NCBI GenBank assembly: GCA_024640315.1
Contig: JAHEFF010000002.1
Span: 62,001 to 126,000, forward strand
Origin: Woeseiaceae bacterium
GTDB taxonomy: Bacteria > Pseudomonadota > Gammaproteobacteria > Steroidobacterales > Woeseiaceae
Length of the DNA: 64,000 nt
Reading direction: 5' to 3'
Every line of letters begins with the position of its first letter. The stretch's first letter is position 1. Below, one piece after another: positions 7,459 through 17,355 of this stretch. The position numbers and the translations under genes are program-made. The notes below the pieces were generated by a model that saw only the letters and a list, made by a program, of their open reading frames with translations, was not told where the DNA came from and ran no database searches.

Positions 7459-8328
7459 TTACTTTCCGTTTGGTCCGTTTAAGGTGGCCCGGCATTCATC
7501 AAATCGGGCTCGATCTTCGTCGCTGGGCCTGGGGTAGCTGAGGCCCAGGCTCGACAGTGCTTCGACGATAATTTCCGCAATGGCGGCCCGCATGAAAGGC
7601 TTGCTGTCCGCCGGTATCGCATACCACGGCGCCCAGCTGCGAGAGGTCGCATTGAGTGCCTCCTCGAAAGCGTGCATGTACTCGTCCCAGTGTTGCCGCT
7701 CATCTACATCCCCGGCATTGAATTTCCACTGTTTTTCCGCGTGATCCAGGCGATCAAGAAAGCGCTTTTTCTGCTCGTCTTTCGAGACGTTCAGCCAGAA
7801 TTTGAGGATCACTGTGCCATTTCTCGCCAGATGCTTTTCCTGATCCCGAATTGACTCAAACCGTTCTTCCCAGATGGCATCCCTGTTCAGCGATTCGGGG
7901 AGCTGCTGGTATTGCAGAATCCCGGGATGCACTCTGACGACCAATACCTCCTCGTATTGGCTCCGATTGAAAATACCGATTCTCCCGCGCTCGGGAAGTG
8001 CCCGTGTCGATCGCCAAAGGAAATCGTGATCAAGTTCGCTCGAGGACGGTTTTTTGAAACTGAATACCTGGCAGCCTGCCGGATTGACTCCATCCATCAC
8101 GGCACGAATCGTGCTGTCCTTCCCGGCAGCATCCATGCCCTGAAAGATCAGCAGCAACGCATGTCGATTCTCGGCATAGAGCGCTTTTTGCAGATCATCC
8201 AGCCTGGTGAGTGATTCTTTCAGTCGTTTCTTGTTGTTCCATCTCTTATGCCCCTTCGTGGGCGCGCGCTCAACACGAAAACTTGCATTGAAAGGTACGA
8301 GATATTCTGAATCAGGTGCTTTGAACAT
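7459..8328 (-). CDS. ppk2: Polyphosphate kinase 2 family protein
   Basis: PPK2 enzymes use polyphosphate to phosphorylate nucleotides. Residues after about 50 carry the Walker A variant FQGMDAAGKDSTIRAV and the lid/Walker B block GIFNRSQYEEVLVVRVHP, both hallmarks of the family, with the C-terminal RSWAPWYAIPAD. At about 289 residues it is a single-domain PPK2, more like the class I/III enzymes than the two-domain class II; nucleotide specificity (ADP, GDP or AMP) cannot be settled here. The start ATG 8328 (MFKAPDSEYLVPF) is preferred over 8361 because the shorter form matches the family and clears the queG stop by eight bases. Confidence 0.9.
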   Translation of the reverse strand: MFKAPDSEYLVPFNASFRVERAPTKGHKRWNNKKRLKESLTRLDDLQKALYAENRHALLLIFQGMDAAGKDSTIRAVMDGVNPAGCQVFSFKKPSSSELDHDFLWRSTRALPERGRIGIFNRSQYEEVLVVRVHPGILQYQQLPESLNRDAIWEERFESIRDQEKHLARNGTVILKFWLNVSKDEQKKRFLDRLDHAEKQWKFNAGDVDERQHWDEYMHAFEEALNATSRSWAPWYAIPADSKPFMRAAIAEIIVEALSSLGLSYPRPSDEDRARFDECRATLNGPNGK

Positions 8329-8336
8329 GCCTTGAT

Positions 8337-9398
8337 CTATTCCTGTTGTTCGAGCGCCCACTGTACGTGGTCGTTCACTAATTTCGAATCCGTATTTTGT
8401 CTCTTTCTCAGAGCTGCTGAAACAGGCTCACTTTTCTCTGCATTGCCGAGCGCGACAGCGATATTTCTCAGCCAGCGCTGATACCCGATTCGCCGAATGG
8501 CGCTACCCTCTGTTTTTTGCAGCCAGTCATCCTCGGTCCAGGAAAATAATTCCACGAGATCTGCGGTGTCCAGTTCATGTCGCGGCCCGAAGTCATCCTC
8601 CGCCGTTGGTTCCGCAAATTTGTTCCAGGGACAGAATAGCTGGCAATCGTCGCAACCGTAAATGCGGTTACCGATAAGTTTTCGAAACTCGACCGGAATT
8701 TCCCCTTTCAGCTCGATGGTCAGGTACGAGATGCAGCGACGTGCGTCGAGTTCGTAGGGCGCGACAATCGCGCCGGTGGGGCATACATCGATACATTCGC
8801 GACAGGTGCCGCAGTGCGATGACTCTGCCTGGTCAGAGGGCAACTTAAAATCGACGTAAAGCTCTCCCAGAAAGAACCATGAACCCGCGTCGCGGTTGAT
8901 GAGGTTCGTATGCTTGCCAATCCAGCCGAGACCCGCTTTCTCAGCAAGAGGTTTTTCCAGAACGGGGCCACTGTCGACAAATACACGATGACCATGCGGT
9001 CCGACCGCTTCTTCAATTCGCTGGCCAAGCCTCTTGAGGCGCGATCTCAGGACCTTGTGATAGTCGCGGCCCAGCGCATATCGGGAAACATAGGCTTTCG
9101 TTGGATGGTCGAGTAATTCCTGCAACGATACTCCGGCAGGCAGGTAATCCATCCGTGCGGCGATTACGCTGACGGTACCTGGCACCAGCAATTCCGGACG
9201 ACTCCGCTTTGACCCGTGCCGCGCCATGTACTCCATCTCGCCGTGGAAGCCCTTTTCCAGCCAGGTCGTAAGCCGGTTTTCGGCCTCGCTCAGGTCGACG
9301 TCGGAGAAGCCGATTTGCTGAAAACCAAGCTCCGCTCCCCAGCGGCGAATATCGGTTGCGAGTTGCTCTGGATTCGATATGTTTGAAGTCTGCATCAC
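8337..9398 (-). CDS. queG: Epoxyqueuosine reductase
   Basis: Catalyses the last step of queuosine synthesis in tRNA, reduction of epoxyqueuosine with cobalamin and two 4Fe-4S clusters. At 353 residues it has the ferredoxin-type motif CGTCRECIDVCPTGAI (Cys 196/199/202/206), a Cys near 222, and the second cluster YGCDDCQLFCPWN (Cys 249/252/256). RDYHKVLRSRLKRL is the conserved substrate-side helix. It is divergent from the nnr-tsaE operon, an arrangement also seen in E. coli (queG next to nnr and tsaE). The start could be either of two consecutive ATGs. Confidence 0.96.
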   Translation of the reverse strand: MMQTSNISNPEQLATDIRRWGAELGFQQIGFSDVDLSEAENRLTTWLEKGFHGEMEYMARHGSKRSRPELLVPGTVSVIAARMDYLPAGVSLQELLDHPTKAYVSRYALGRDYHKVLRSRLKRLGQRIEEAVGPHGHRVFVDSGPVLEKPLAEKAGLGWIGKHTNLINRDAGSWFFLGELYVDFKLPSDQAESSHCGTCRECIDVCPTGAIVAPYELDARRCISYLTIELKGEIPVEFRKLIGNRIYGCDDCQLFCPWNKFAEPTAEDDFGPRHELDTADLVELFSWTEDDWLQKTEGSAIRRIGYQRWLRNIAVALGNAEKSEPVSAALRKRQNTDSKLVNDHVQWALEQQE

Positions 9399-9482
9399 GT
9401 CCGGGAATATGCACCTTGCTTTCTATCGGTATTATTGCATCCTTTACCGCGACGTCCGTTACTGATCGGAGAAGAAAGCCTG

Positions 9483-10958
9483 ATGGATCTGCCTGCTGAA
9501 ATTTACTCCGTCAACAGCGTCCGGAATATTGACCGGGCCGCGATTAACGACGCCGGCATCGGTGGTTACACCCTGATGACCCGGGCAGGGCAGGCGGCCG
9601 TCGATGCGGCCCTGCGGAAGTTTCCTGAGGCCAAACGATGGCAGGTAATTTGCGGTAGCGGTAACAATGGCGGCGACGGCTATGTTGTTGCACGTATCGC
9701 GGCCGAACGAGGTATCGCCATCTCTGTATTGGCGATGACGCCCCCTGATAGTCTCTCCGGAGACGCGGCGACGGCGTACATGGATTTCGCTGCGTTGGGT
9801 GGTGCCGTTGCGGGTTATGAGGGCGTGCTTGATGCGGAGGCGGATCTTCTGTTTGATGGCCTCCTTGGTAGCGGACTCGAACGCGCTGTCGAGGGTGATT
9901 TTGCGAGTGTTGTCAATGCGATGAATGCACACCCGGCGGCCGTCATTGCGCTGGATGTTCCATCAGGCCTTCATGGCGACAGCGGTGAAGTCCTTGGCAC
10001 GGCAATTCGCGCCGATCTGACAGTGACATTTGTCGGGCTCAAGAGTGGTCTGTTCCTTGACCGGGGGCCGGAGCTGACTGGCGACCTTGCGTTTGCCGGC
10101 CTGGATATTCCAGCCAATTGTCGTTCGGGTGAAACAGCCATAATGCGACGCATCGATGACGCCATCGTGAGCAGGGCCTTGCCCCGGCGCAAGCGCAACG
10201 CGCATAAGGGAAAGTTCGGCCATGTTCTGATTGTTGGGGGCGGTGTCGGTATGCCGGGCGCCGTTCGGCTGTGCGGTGAAGCCGCGCTGCGTGCCGGTGC
10301 AGGGCTGGTTAGCGTGGCAACACATTCATCCCACAGTGCCCTGATTCCGTCAACTCGGCCCGAGTTGATGTGTCACGGGATTGATTCGGCTGAAGATCTT
10401 GCGCCGCTGCTGGATCGTGCGACGACAATCGCGATTGGCCCGGGTCTTGGAACCGGCGACTGGGCCAAAGCGCTGCTTGATGTCGTTTTGCAGACCGACC
10501 TGCCAATCGTTGCTGATGCTGATGCGCTGAACATGCTGGCCGACAGGGAGCACCATCGCGATGACTGGATTCTGACGCCTCACCCCGGAGAGGCTGCCCG
10601 GCTGACGGGTTCTACCGCTGCGGAGGTACAGGCGGACCGCCGTCGAACGCTGGCAGGCATCAGGGGCAAGTATGGTGGCACGGTTATTCTCAAGGGATCG
10701 GGGACCCTCATTTCTTCGAAGAAGGAGCAACCGTGGCTGTGCAGCGCAGGGAATCCGGGGATGGCGAGTCCCGGTATAGGTGATGTTCTGACCGGTATCG
10801 TCGCTGCGCTCCGCGCACAAAAACTGTCGAGCGAGCTCGCCGCGGTCGTCGGAGTGCAGGTACACGCGCGTGCCGGCGACACGGCGGCGCGCGCGGGTGA
10901 GCGGGGGCTGATTGCGTCTGACCTGATCAGGGAGATCCGGCCATGGGTCAACCCCTGA
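9483..10958 (+). CDS. nnr: Bifunctional NAD(P)H-hydrate epimerase / ADP-dependent dehydratase
   Basis: Repairs hydrated NADH and NADPH. The N-terminal half (to about residue 210) is the epimerase, with CGSGNNGGDGYVVAR and LFDGLLGSG. The C-terminal half is the ribokinase-like dehydratase, with KGKFGHVLIVGG, IGPGLGTG, DADALN, LTPHPGEAARL and GNPGMASPGIGDVLTGI. About 491 residues, the normal fused length. ATG 9483 was chosen over 9435 because the shorter product (MDLPAEIYSV) matches the family. The 3' end overlaps tsaE by 16 bases, implying coupled translation. Confidence 0.96.
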   Translation: MDLPAEIYSVNSVRNIDRAAINDAGIGGYTLMTRAGQAAVDAALRKFPEAKRWQVICGSGNNGGDGYVVARIAAERGIAISVLAMTPPDSLSGDAATAYMDFAALGGAVAGYEGVLDAEADLLFDGLLGSGLERAVEGDFASVVNAMNAHPAAVIALDVPSGLHGDSGEVLGTAIRADLTVTFVGLKSGLFLDRGPELTGDLAFAGLDIPANCRSGETAIMRRIDDAIVSRALPRRKRNAHKGKFGHVLIVGGGVGMPGAVRLCGEAALRAGAGLVSVATHSSHSALIPSTRPELMCHGIDSAEDLAPLLDRATTIAIGPGLGTGDWAKALLDVVLQTDLPIVADADALNMLADREHHRDDWILTPHPGEAARLTGSTAAEVQADRRRTLAGIRGKYGGTVILKGSGTLISSKKEQPWLCSAGNPGMASPGIGDVLTGIVAALRAQKLSSELAAVVGVQVHARAGDTAARAGERGLIASDLIREIRPWVNP

Positions 10959-11419
10959 GCCGGACCTGTTTCCTTGCGGATCAGGATGCGACCGGGCAAC
11001 TCGCCCGGCAGCTGGCAAAGGCTTTGCCGGAAGAACCGCGCGGCTGGGTCATTCTGCTACAGGGAGAGCTGGGCAGCGGCAAATCCACCCTGGCCCGTGC
11101 GATGTTGCGATCGATGGGCCACTCCGGGTCAGTGCCGAGCCCGACCTATACGCTCGTAGAGCCGTATGAATTTCCGAATTACTGCGTATATCACATTGAT
11201 TTATATAGAATTGCAGACCCAGATGAGCTGGAGTTCCTGGGCTGGTCAGACCTGGCGGACGGACTTCGACTCGTTGAGTGGCCCGAGCGGATTCCGGACC
11301 TTCAAGCGGTTGCTGATGTCCTGATCCAACTGGGTTACGAGGGTTCAGGGCGGGTGGCGGAGCTGATAGGGCTCAGCGAGCGCGGCGCCCGGCTGGTCGA
11401 GGCGGTATCCCTGGACTGA
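10943..11419 (+). CDS. tsaE: tRNA threonylcarbamoyladenosine biosynthesis ATPase TsaE
   Basis: ATPase that cycles the TsaD-TsaB complex during t6A37 modification of tRNAs reading ANN codons. 158 residues, with the P loop GELGSGKSTLARAML near residues 40-54, the substrate-contact motif VPSPTYTLVEPY, YHIDLYRI and LVEWPER, all diagnostic. It overlaps the upstream nnr gene and is followed by the amidase gene, the same order as in E. coli (tsaE-amiB-mutL-miaA-hfq). Confidence 0.97.
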   Translation: MGQPLSRTCFLADQDATGQLARQLAKALPEEPRGWVILLQGELGSGKSTLARAMLRSMGHSGSVPSPTYTLVEPYEFPNYCVYHIDLYRIADPDELEFLGWSDLADGLRLVEWPERIPDLQAVADVLIQLGYEGSGRVAELIGLSERGARLVEAVSLD

Positions 11420-11453
11420 GTCTATACCAAGTCTTAAGTTAGTCCGATATCTC

Positions 11454-11501
11454 TATAATTTTGCAAGGAAATATTGGTTTTTCCGTCAGGATTCGTATAC
11501 T
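11454..11501 (+). promoter_or_regulatory. Candidate promoter region upstream of the amidase gene
   Basis: Two sigma70-like elements lie between tsaE and the amidase start. A perfect TATAAT is at 11454-11459 with only a weak -35. TTGGTT (11474-11479) and TATACT (11496-11501) are separated by 16 bases. Either would give a short leader before ATG 11540 and would allow the amidase-mutL-miaA-hfq genes to be transcribed independently of tsaE. Prediction by eye only. Confidence 0.45.
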
Positions 11502-11539
11502 CATCGAACATAATCCTAACTGTAGAATTACCTGTTCGA

Positions 11540-12862
11540 ATGAATTTCTTTGGGCGATTGACACTCATAGCACCGGTCTTGCTGGCGACATCGCTGGCAA
11601 GCGCTGCTACGACTGTGAAAAACATCCGCCTTTGGGCCGACAATGGCCGAACCCGGGTCGTGCTTGATCTAAGTGGCCCGGCTTCCCATTCGATTTTTAC
11701 GCTGCGTGGCCCCGACCGGCTGGTTGTTGACCTGAAGGACAGCAAACTCGCCGGCGAACTCGGCCGCTTACCGACAGGTGGCTCCATTCGCTCGATCCGG
11801 ACTGGCCTGCGCTCGAACGGACAGCTTCGCGTTGTGCTGGATCTGAATCAGGAAGTCCGGTCGCGCAGCTTCACGGCGGGACCGAATGACGAATACGGCG
11901 ACCGATTGGTTATCGATCTTCAGCAACAAGGTTCGCTGCGTACGGTCAAACGTGCCTCCGAGGAGCATACGGCGGGTCGCGACATCGTCATTGCAATAGA
12001 TCCTGGCCACGGCGGGCACGACCCGGGCGCAGTCGGACCCGGCAAGACGCGTGAGAAAGACGTCGCGCTCGCCGTCGCCAAGAATCTCGTTCGTAGAGTG
12101 AATGCCGAGCCCGGTATGAAGGCGGTGCTTGTCCGCGGCGGCGACTACTACGTGGATCACCGCGAACGCACGGAAATCGCCCGGCGTGCCAATGCAGACC
12201 TGTTCGTATCAATTCATGCTGATGCGGTCGAAGATCGTCGGGCGAGCGGTTCGTCGGTCTACGTCTTGTCACTGAAGGGCGCGAGTGACGAGGCGGCCAA
12301 GCGACTGGCGGAACGGGAAAATGCCTCAAGCCTCGTTGGTGGTGTGTCGCTCGCCGGCAAGGACGCAGTATTGGCATCCGTGTTGCTCGACCTGTCACAG
12401 AATGCGGCATTGAGTGCAAGCCTGGATGTGGGCGGTGAGGTCATCGGCCAGCTGGCCCGAATCGGAAAAGTGCACCGGCGCAGCGTTCAGCAAGCCGGCT
12501 TCCTGGTGCTTAAGTCTCCGGATGTGCCGTCGATTCTTGTCGAGACGGCCTACATTTCAAATCCGTCGGAAGAGAAAAAGCTTCGCAGCAGTTCGCACCA
12601 GGACAAACTGGCGAACGCAATACTGGCCGGCGTGCGCAAGTATTTTCATGAGAACCCTCCGCCGAATACAATGATTGCGCTCAACCAGACGCGCGGCCCG
12701 GCACAACCGGTGAGCCACGTTATCTCGAGCGGCGACACGCTCAGTGAAATCGCGGAGCGCTACAACGTCAGCATGTCGGCCATCAGATCGGCAAACAGGC
12801 TGTCCAGCGACCGCGTTCGAGTCGGGCAACGACTGACGATTCCGGTCTACGCAGGCACTTAG
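11540..12862 (+). CDS. amiB: N-acetylmuramoyl-L-alanine amidase with AMIN and LysM domains
   Basis: Cleaves the peptide from glycan in septal peptidoglycan to separate daughter cells. The product from ATG 11540 has a signal peptide ([22 protein letters not shown]), an AMIN targeting domain to about residue 120, an Amidase_3 domain ([35 protein letters not shown]) with the zinc ligands, and a C-terminal LysM ([21 protein letters not shown]). The domain order matches AmiB/AmiC-type enzymes controlled by EnvC or NlpD. A TTG at 11474 extends the frame, but would bury the signal peptide; it was rejected. Placed between tsaE and mutL as in E. coli amiB. Confidence 0.93.
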   Translation: MNFFGRLTLIAPVLLATSLASAATTVKNIRLWADNGRTRVVLDLSGPASHSIFTLRGPDRLVVDLKDSKLAGELGRLPTGGSIRSIRTGLRSNGQLRVVLDLNQEVRSRSFTAGPNDEYGDRLVIDLQQQGSLRTVKRASEEHTAGRDIVIAIDPGHGGHDPGAVGPGKTREKDVALAVAKNLVRRVNAEPGMKAVLVRGGDYYVDHRERTEIARRANADLFVSIHADAVEDRRASGSSVYVLSLKGASDEAAKRLAERENASSLVGGVSLAGKDAVLASVLLDLSQNAALSASLDVGGEVIGQLARIGKVHRRSVQQAGFLVLKSPDVPSILVETAYISNPSEEKKLRSSSHQDKLANAILAGVRKYFHENPPPNTMIALNQTRGPAQPVSHVISSGDTLSEIAERYNVSMSAIRSANRLSSDRVRVGQRLTIPVYAGT

Positions 12863-12908
12863 TATTCGAGGCCTGTAATTGTTGCCGCGGTTCTGAAAGA
12901 ATGGCCGC

Positions 12909-14660
12909 ATGCCAATCCGCCAGCTTCCGGGCCACCTTATTAACCAGATCGCAGCCGGCGAAGTTGTCGAGCGGCCGGCGTCCGTGGTTAAAGAACTCGT
13001 GGAAAACAGCCTTGATGCTGGCGCAAGGGCCATCTCGATCGACATCCTGGCCGGTGGACAAAAACTGATTCGCGTTCGCGACGACGGCGCGGGCATACCA
13101 CGAGACGAAATTTCACTCGCCCTGTCGCGACATGCAACGAGCAAGATTGGCAGTCTCGAAGACCTTGAGGCGGTGGTCTCGCTGGGCTTCAGGGGCGAGG
13201 CTTTGCCGAGCATTGCGTCGGTCGCACGATTGACGCTGACGTCCAGCCAGGGTGACGCGGCCTGGCAGGTCGAAGCCAACAATGGCGTGGTCAGCGATCC
13301 CGCACCTGCCGCGCATCCGCCGGGAAGCACCGTCGAAGTTCACGACCTGTTTTATAACACGCCGGCACGCAAGAAGTTTCTGCGCACTGAGCGGACGGAA
13401 TACGGCCATATCGAGAAATGGATTCGCCGCCTGGCTCTGGCGAGGCCGGATGTTGCCTTTTCAATCACTCACAATCGCAGAACGGTGCTGAGCCTGAAGG
13501 CTGCAGTCGATGATGAGCAACGCCTGCAACGTATTAGCAGTATCTGCGGCGAGGCATTCGCGTCCCAGGCGGTGTTCATTCGGCGCGAGTCGGATTCGAT
13601 GGCACTTTCCGGATGGGTAGGGCTCCCCACCTTTAACAGAAGCCAGGCCGACATGCAGTTCTGGTTTGTGAACGGCCGCAGCATCGGCGATAAGACGCTT
13701 AGTCATGCGGCTCGACTTGCCTACCGGGATGTACTTTTCCACGGACGTTTCCCGGCCTATGTTTTGTATATGTCGATGGATCCACAGTTAGTGGATGCCA
13801 ATGCTCATCCGGCAAAGCACGAGGTGCGTTTCCGCGATGGCCGATCCGTGCATGGTTTTGTTTCGCAGGCGATCGAACATGTGTTGCGCGACACCCGACC
13901 GGGAGGGCACGACATCACGCCGGTGCCTGCTTCGATCGTCGGCAGCCGGATATACCAGCAATCTGCTATGAGCTTGCCAGCGGGGCCTTCCGGCGCAGTC
14001 AGCGAGACCTTGGCTGCCTACCAGGCGCTCACCAGCGTGCCAGTGACTGATGCCCGTTTGCCGGAATCTGCAACGTCACCGCCAATGGGCTTTGCAATTG
14101 CCCAGTTGTCCGGAGTCTATATTCTCGCCGAAAATGCAGGCGGGCTGGTTGTCGTGGATATGCACGCAGCGCACGAGAGAATTGTCTACGAAAAACTGAA
14201 GGACGCTTTCGACAACAGGAAAGTTGTGCGACAGCCATTGCTGGTGCCGACCAGCGTTTCGGTATCGGAAGCAGAAGCCAATGTGGCAGAAGAATCGGTT
14301 GCCTTGTTCCAGCGACTCGGTCTTGTCGTGGATCGGCAGGGTCCAACCAGCCTGGTCATTCGGGAGGTGCCAGCTCTGGTGAAGCAGGGCGATGCGGAAT
14401 CGCTGGTTCGCGACATAGTTTCCGATTTGCAGGAGTCCGGCACGAGCAATCGGGTTGAAGATACCTGCCACGATATCCTGGCGACCATGGCATGCCATCA
14501 CTCGATCCGCGCCAATCGGGCGATGACCATTCCGGAAATGAACGCACTGCTGAGAGAGATGGAATCGACCGAGCGTGCGGACCAGTGCAATCACGGCAGG
14601 CCGACCTGGACGAGCATCAGCCTTGCCGATCTGGATCGGCTGTTTCTGCGCGGGCAGTAA
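12909..14660 (+). CDS. mutL: DNA mismatch repair protein MutL
   Basis: Couples MutS recognition of mismatches to strand incision. The GHKL ATPase end is intact (NQIAAGEVVERPASVVKEL, DDGAGI, HATSKI, GFRGEAL). The C-terminal part carries DMHAAHERIVYE, a version of the DQHA(x)2E(x)4E endonuclease motif, plus ACHHSIRANR and CNHGRPT. The protein is therefore predicted to nick DNA itself, as in bacteria lacking MutH, unlike E. coli MutL. At 583 residues the linker is short but complete. It lies in the amidase-mutL-miaA-hfq series. Confidence 0.97.
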   Translation: MPIRQLPGHLINQIAAGEVVERPASVVKELVENSLDAGARAISIDILAGGQKLIRVRDDGAGIPRDEISLALSRHATSKIGSLEDLEAVVSLGFRGEALPSIASVARLTLTSSQGDAAWQVEANNGVVSDPAPAAHPPGSTVEVHDLFYNTPARKKFLRTERTEYGHIEKWIRRLALARPDVAFSITHNRRTVLSLKAAVDDEQRLQRISSICGEAFASQAVFIRRESDSMALSGWVGLPTFNRSQADMQFWFVNGRSIGDKTLSHAARLAYRDVLFHGRFPAYVLYMSMDPQLVDANAHPAKHEVRFRDGRSVHGFVSQAIEHVLRDTRPGGHDITPVPASIVGSRIYQQSAMSLPAGPSGAVSETLAAYQALTSVPVTDARLPESATSPPMGFAIAQLSGVYILAENAGGLVVVDMHAAHERIVYEKLKDAFDNRKVVRQPLLVPTSVSVSEAEANVAEESVALFQRLGLVVDRQGPTSLVIREVPALVKQGDAESLVRDIVSDLQESGTSNRVEDTCHDILATMACHHSIRANRAMTIPEMNALLREMESTERADQCNHGRPTWTSISLADLDRLFLRGQ

Positions 14661-14666
14661 TACGTT

Positions 14667-15611
14667 TTGAGCAGCAAGGCCGTGATTTGCCTTATGGGGC
14701 CGACAGCTTCAGGCAAGACCGGAATCGCCATACGACTGGCGGACGAATATCCTGTCGACCTCGTCAGTGTTGACTCGGCACTGGTGTATCGGGACATGAA
14801 TATCGGCACGGCAAAGCCCGACCAGGATACCCTGCGACAGTATCCGCACAGGCTTGTGGATATCCGTGACCCGGAGGACCCGTACTCCGCCGGAGAATTT
14901 GTGCGGGATGCTGCCGCTGCGATTGATGCCATTCATCAGGTTGGCCGGATTCCTCTTCTTGTCGGCGGCACGATGATGTATTTCCGGGCACTCATTGACG
15001 GCATCGCGGAGCTTCCGGATGCCGATGCGAGTATCCGGGCAGTGATCGACCGTGAGGCGGAACAGCAGGGCTGGCCGGAGATGCACCGGCAACTCGTGGC
15101 CATCGATCCGCTCGCCGCCGCAAAAATTGATCCCAACGACAGCCAGAGAATCCAGCGTGCGCTCGAAGTTTATCGGCTCAGTGGCCGCAAGCTGTCGGGC
15201 TTGCAGGCCGAAACTGCTCCGGTGCATGAGAATGTGAGGTTTATCAAGGCGGCCCTGATTCCGGAGCCACGCTCAGTGCTGCATGAGCGGATCGAGCAGC
15301 GGCTCGACCAGATGGTGGAGCACGGTTTCCTGGATGAAGTGCGGACATTGATGCAACGGCCGGGACTAACGGCGGAGCATTCCTCGATGCGAGCGGTTGG
15401 TTATCGACAGTTCTGGAAACATCTGGCCGGCGAATGGGAGTTCGATGAGGCACGGTCCAGGGCGCTGGCGGCCACACGGCAACTGGCGAAGCGGCAGTTG
15501 ACCTGGCTCAGAAGTGAGGCAGATCTGCTGGTGGTGAACCCACTTGAAATCGACGCATTCGGTGCCATATCGGCACATCTGCGTGAAGCGCTGCTGCTTC
15601 GCAAAAACTGA
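14667..15611 (+). CDS. miaA: tRNA dimethylallyltransferase
   Basis: Adds the dimethylallyl group to A37 of tRNAs reading UNN codons. 314 residues, with the P loop MGPTASGKTGIAIRL near the start, the substrate motif DSALVYRDMNIGTAKP, HRLVDIRDP, PLLVGGTMMYF and a C-terminal RQLAKRQLTWLR. The start codon is TTG 14667, six bases past the mutL stop and with no strong ribosome binding site. No other in-frame start leaves the P loop intact, so translation is probably coupled to mutL. Confidence 0.97.
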   Translation: MSSKAVICLMGPTASGKTGIAIRLADEYPVDLVSVDSALVYRDMNIGTAKPDQDTLRQYPHRLVDIRDPEDPYSAGEFVRDAAAAIDAIHQVGRIPLLVGGTMMYFRALIDGIAELPDADASIRAVIDREAEQQGWPEMHRQLVAIDPLAAAKIDPNDSQRIQRALEVYRLSGRKLSGLQAETAPVHENVRFIKAALIPEPRSVLHERIEQRLDQMVEHGFLDEVRTLMQRPGLTAEHSSMRAVGYRQFWKHLAGEWEFDEARSRALAATRQLAKRQLTWLRSEADLLVVNPLEIDAFGAISAHLREALLLRKN

Positions 15612-15756
15612 CAATGGCGACAGAGGCTTGTGATAGACTTTTTAATGCTAGGGCTGGTCGAGGCATGTGGGCAACCGGCGCCACCGGAATACCCCGATCA
15701 TCAGACGTTTTTGCTGACTAAGAATAAGCAAATAATAAGAATAAGGAGACCCAAAA

Positions 15757-16005
15757 ATGGCTAAGGGGCAGTCGCTGCAGGACCCGTTCCTCAATATTTT
15801 GCGGAAGGAAAAAGTTCCCGTTTCCATCTACCTGGTAAATGGCATCAAGTTGCAGGGACAGGTCGACTCATTCGATCAGTTCGTTGTGTTGCTGAAAAAC
15901 AGTGTGAATCAGATGGTCTACAAACACGCAATTTCCACGATTGTACCGGCACGAAATATTCGCCTGCCGCTACCTGATGGCGAAACAGGTGATTCCGACG
16001 ATTAA
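15757..16005 (+). CDS. hfq: RNA-binding chaperone Hfq
   Basis: Sm-like hexameric chaperone that pairs small RNAs with mRNAs. 82 residues, starting [13 protein letters not shown]. The Sm1 region ([24 protein letters not shown]) and Sm2 motif [10 protein letters not shown] are intact, and the acidic tail DGETGDSDD is short. A strong AAGGAGA site precedes ATG 15757. The 145-base gap after miaA should carry the hfq promoter, as in E. coli, but no clear -35/-10 pair could be assigned. Confidence 0.98.
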   Translation: MAKGQSLQDPFLNILRKEKVPVSIYLVNGIKLQGQVDSFDQFVVLLKNSVNQMVYKHAISTIVPARNIRLPLPDGETGDSDD

Positions 16006-16028
16006 TGATCTAAACCCGGAGGTCGCCT

Positions 16029-17342
16029 TTGTTTGAGCGACCACAGAGCGGCGAAAGGGCCATTCTGCTTCACGCATCACCGGGCGGTACACCGGATCCC
16101 AACGAACGCGAAGAATTTGCTGAACTGGCTGTATCGGCAGGGGCAATTATTGTCGATGAGATCGTGAGTTCACGGCGGCGTCCGGATTCGCGATTCTTTA
16201 TCGGCAAAGGGAAGCTTGAGGATGTGCAGCGGAGTGTCGAGGAGCACCATGCCGATCTGATCATTTTCAGTGCTCCATTGAGCCCGAGCCAGGAACGCAA
16301 CCTGGAGGGCGCCCTGAAATGCAGGGTCCTCGACCGTGCCGGTCTGATTTTGGATATTTTTGCCCAGCGCGCGAGAAGCTTCGAGGGTAAGTTGCAGGTT
16401 GAATTGGCACAACTGCAGCATCTGTCGACCCGACTGGTTCGGGGCTGGACTCACCTGGAACGTCAGAAGGGCGGTATAGGGCTGCGTGGTCCGGGCGAAA
16501 CTCAGCTTGAGACTGATCGGCGCCTGGTCGGAAAGCGGATCAGACAGTTGAATGAACGGCTCGAGCAGGTTGACAGCCGCCGGACGATGAACAGGCAGAA
16601 TCGTGTACGTGCCGAGATCCCGACCGTGGCGCTGGTCGGCTATACCAATGCCGGCAAGTCCACGCTTTTTAATGCGTTGACCCAGGCAGGCGTGTATGTC
16701 GAAGACAAGTTGTTCGCGACACTCGACCCGACGGTTCGTCGGCTGGAACTGCCGGATGGCGGTGAGGTCATAATTGCAGATACGGTTGGATTTGTCCGTG
16801 ACCTGCCACATGAACTGATCGCAGCATTTCGATCCACCCTGCAGGAGGCGAGGGAAGCCGACCTGATTTTGCACCTGATTGACGCCAGCGATCGGAATCG
16901 CTGGCAGCGGGTTCGACAGGTCAATGCGGTGCTAAAGGAGCTGGATGCGGATCGAGTCCCACAGATTAGGGTGTACAATAAGATCGACAAGCTGGACCGG
17001 TCGCCCCGGCTGACGAATAATCAGAACGGAGAGGGGCGTGCGGTCTGGTTATCAGCTGTGACAGGTGAAGGCATTCCGCTGCTTCTGGATGCTATCGGAA
17101 GACGCCTGGCCCGAAAAAAGATTGGCGGTGAGATCAGGCTTCAAGCCAGCCAGGGTCGATTGCGTGCCTTACTTTTCGATATGGGTGCCGTATTGCAGGA
17201 AAGGCCTGTCGATGATGGTGGCTGGGTACTTGAACTGGAGATGACGGAGCGCGATTTTCACCGTTTTTTAAAGCGTGAAAAGTTGTCGCGAGAGATTTTG
17301 GAAACGCCGCAAGCAGATGAGCCTGCGGTTTCGGCTTTTTAG
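16029..17342 (+). CDS. hflX: Ribosome-rescue GTPase HflX
   Basis: GTPase that binds the 50S subunit and splits stalled ribosomes. 437 residues: N-terminal HflX domain with GKGKLE and LDRAGLILDIFAQRA, then GGIGLRGPGETQLETDRR, and the G domain with VGYTNAGKSTLFNAL (G1), ADTVGFVRDLPH (G3) and VYNKIDKL (G4). The start is TTG 16029, five bases after a perfect GGAGGT site, so a non-ATG start is well supported. The hfq-hflX-hflK-hflC order is conserved in gammaproteobacteria. Confidence 0.97.
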   Translation: MFERPQSGERAILLHASPGGTPDPNEREEFAELAVSAGAIIVDEIVSSRRRPDSRFFIGKGKLEDVQRSVEEHHADLIIFSAPLSPSQERNLEGALKCRVLDRAGLILDIFAQRARSFEGKLQVELAQLQHLSTRLVRGWTHLERQKGGIGLRGPGETQLETDRRLVGKRIRQLNERLEQVDSRRTMNRQNRVRAEIPTVALVGYTNAGKSTLFNALTQAGVYVEDKLFATLDPTVRRLELPDGGEVIIADTVGFVRDLPHELIAAFRSTLQEAREADLILHLIDASDRNRWQRVRQVNAVLKELDADRVPQIRVYNKIDKLDRSPRLTNNQNGEGRAVWLSAVTGEGIPLLLDAIGRRLARKKIGGEIRLQASQGRLRALLFDMGAVLQERPVDDGGWVLELEMTERDFHRFLKREKLSREILETPQADEPAVSAF

Positions 17343-17355
17343 GAATTGAGAAAAC

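Noticed and set aside
15612..15756. Promoter or sRNA upstream of hfq
   Set aside because: TTGTGA and TTTAATG-like words occur, but with no acceptable spacing; nothing was assigned.
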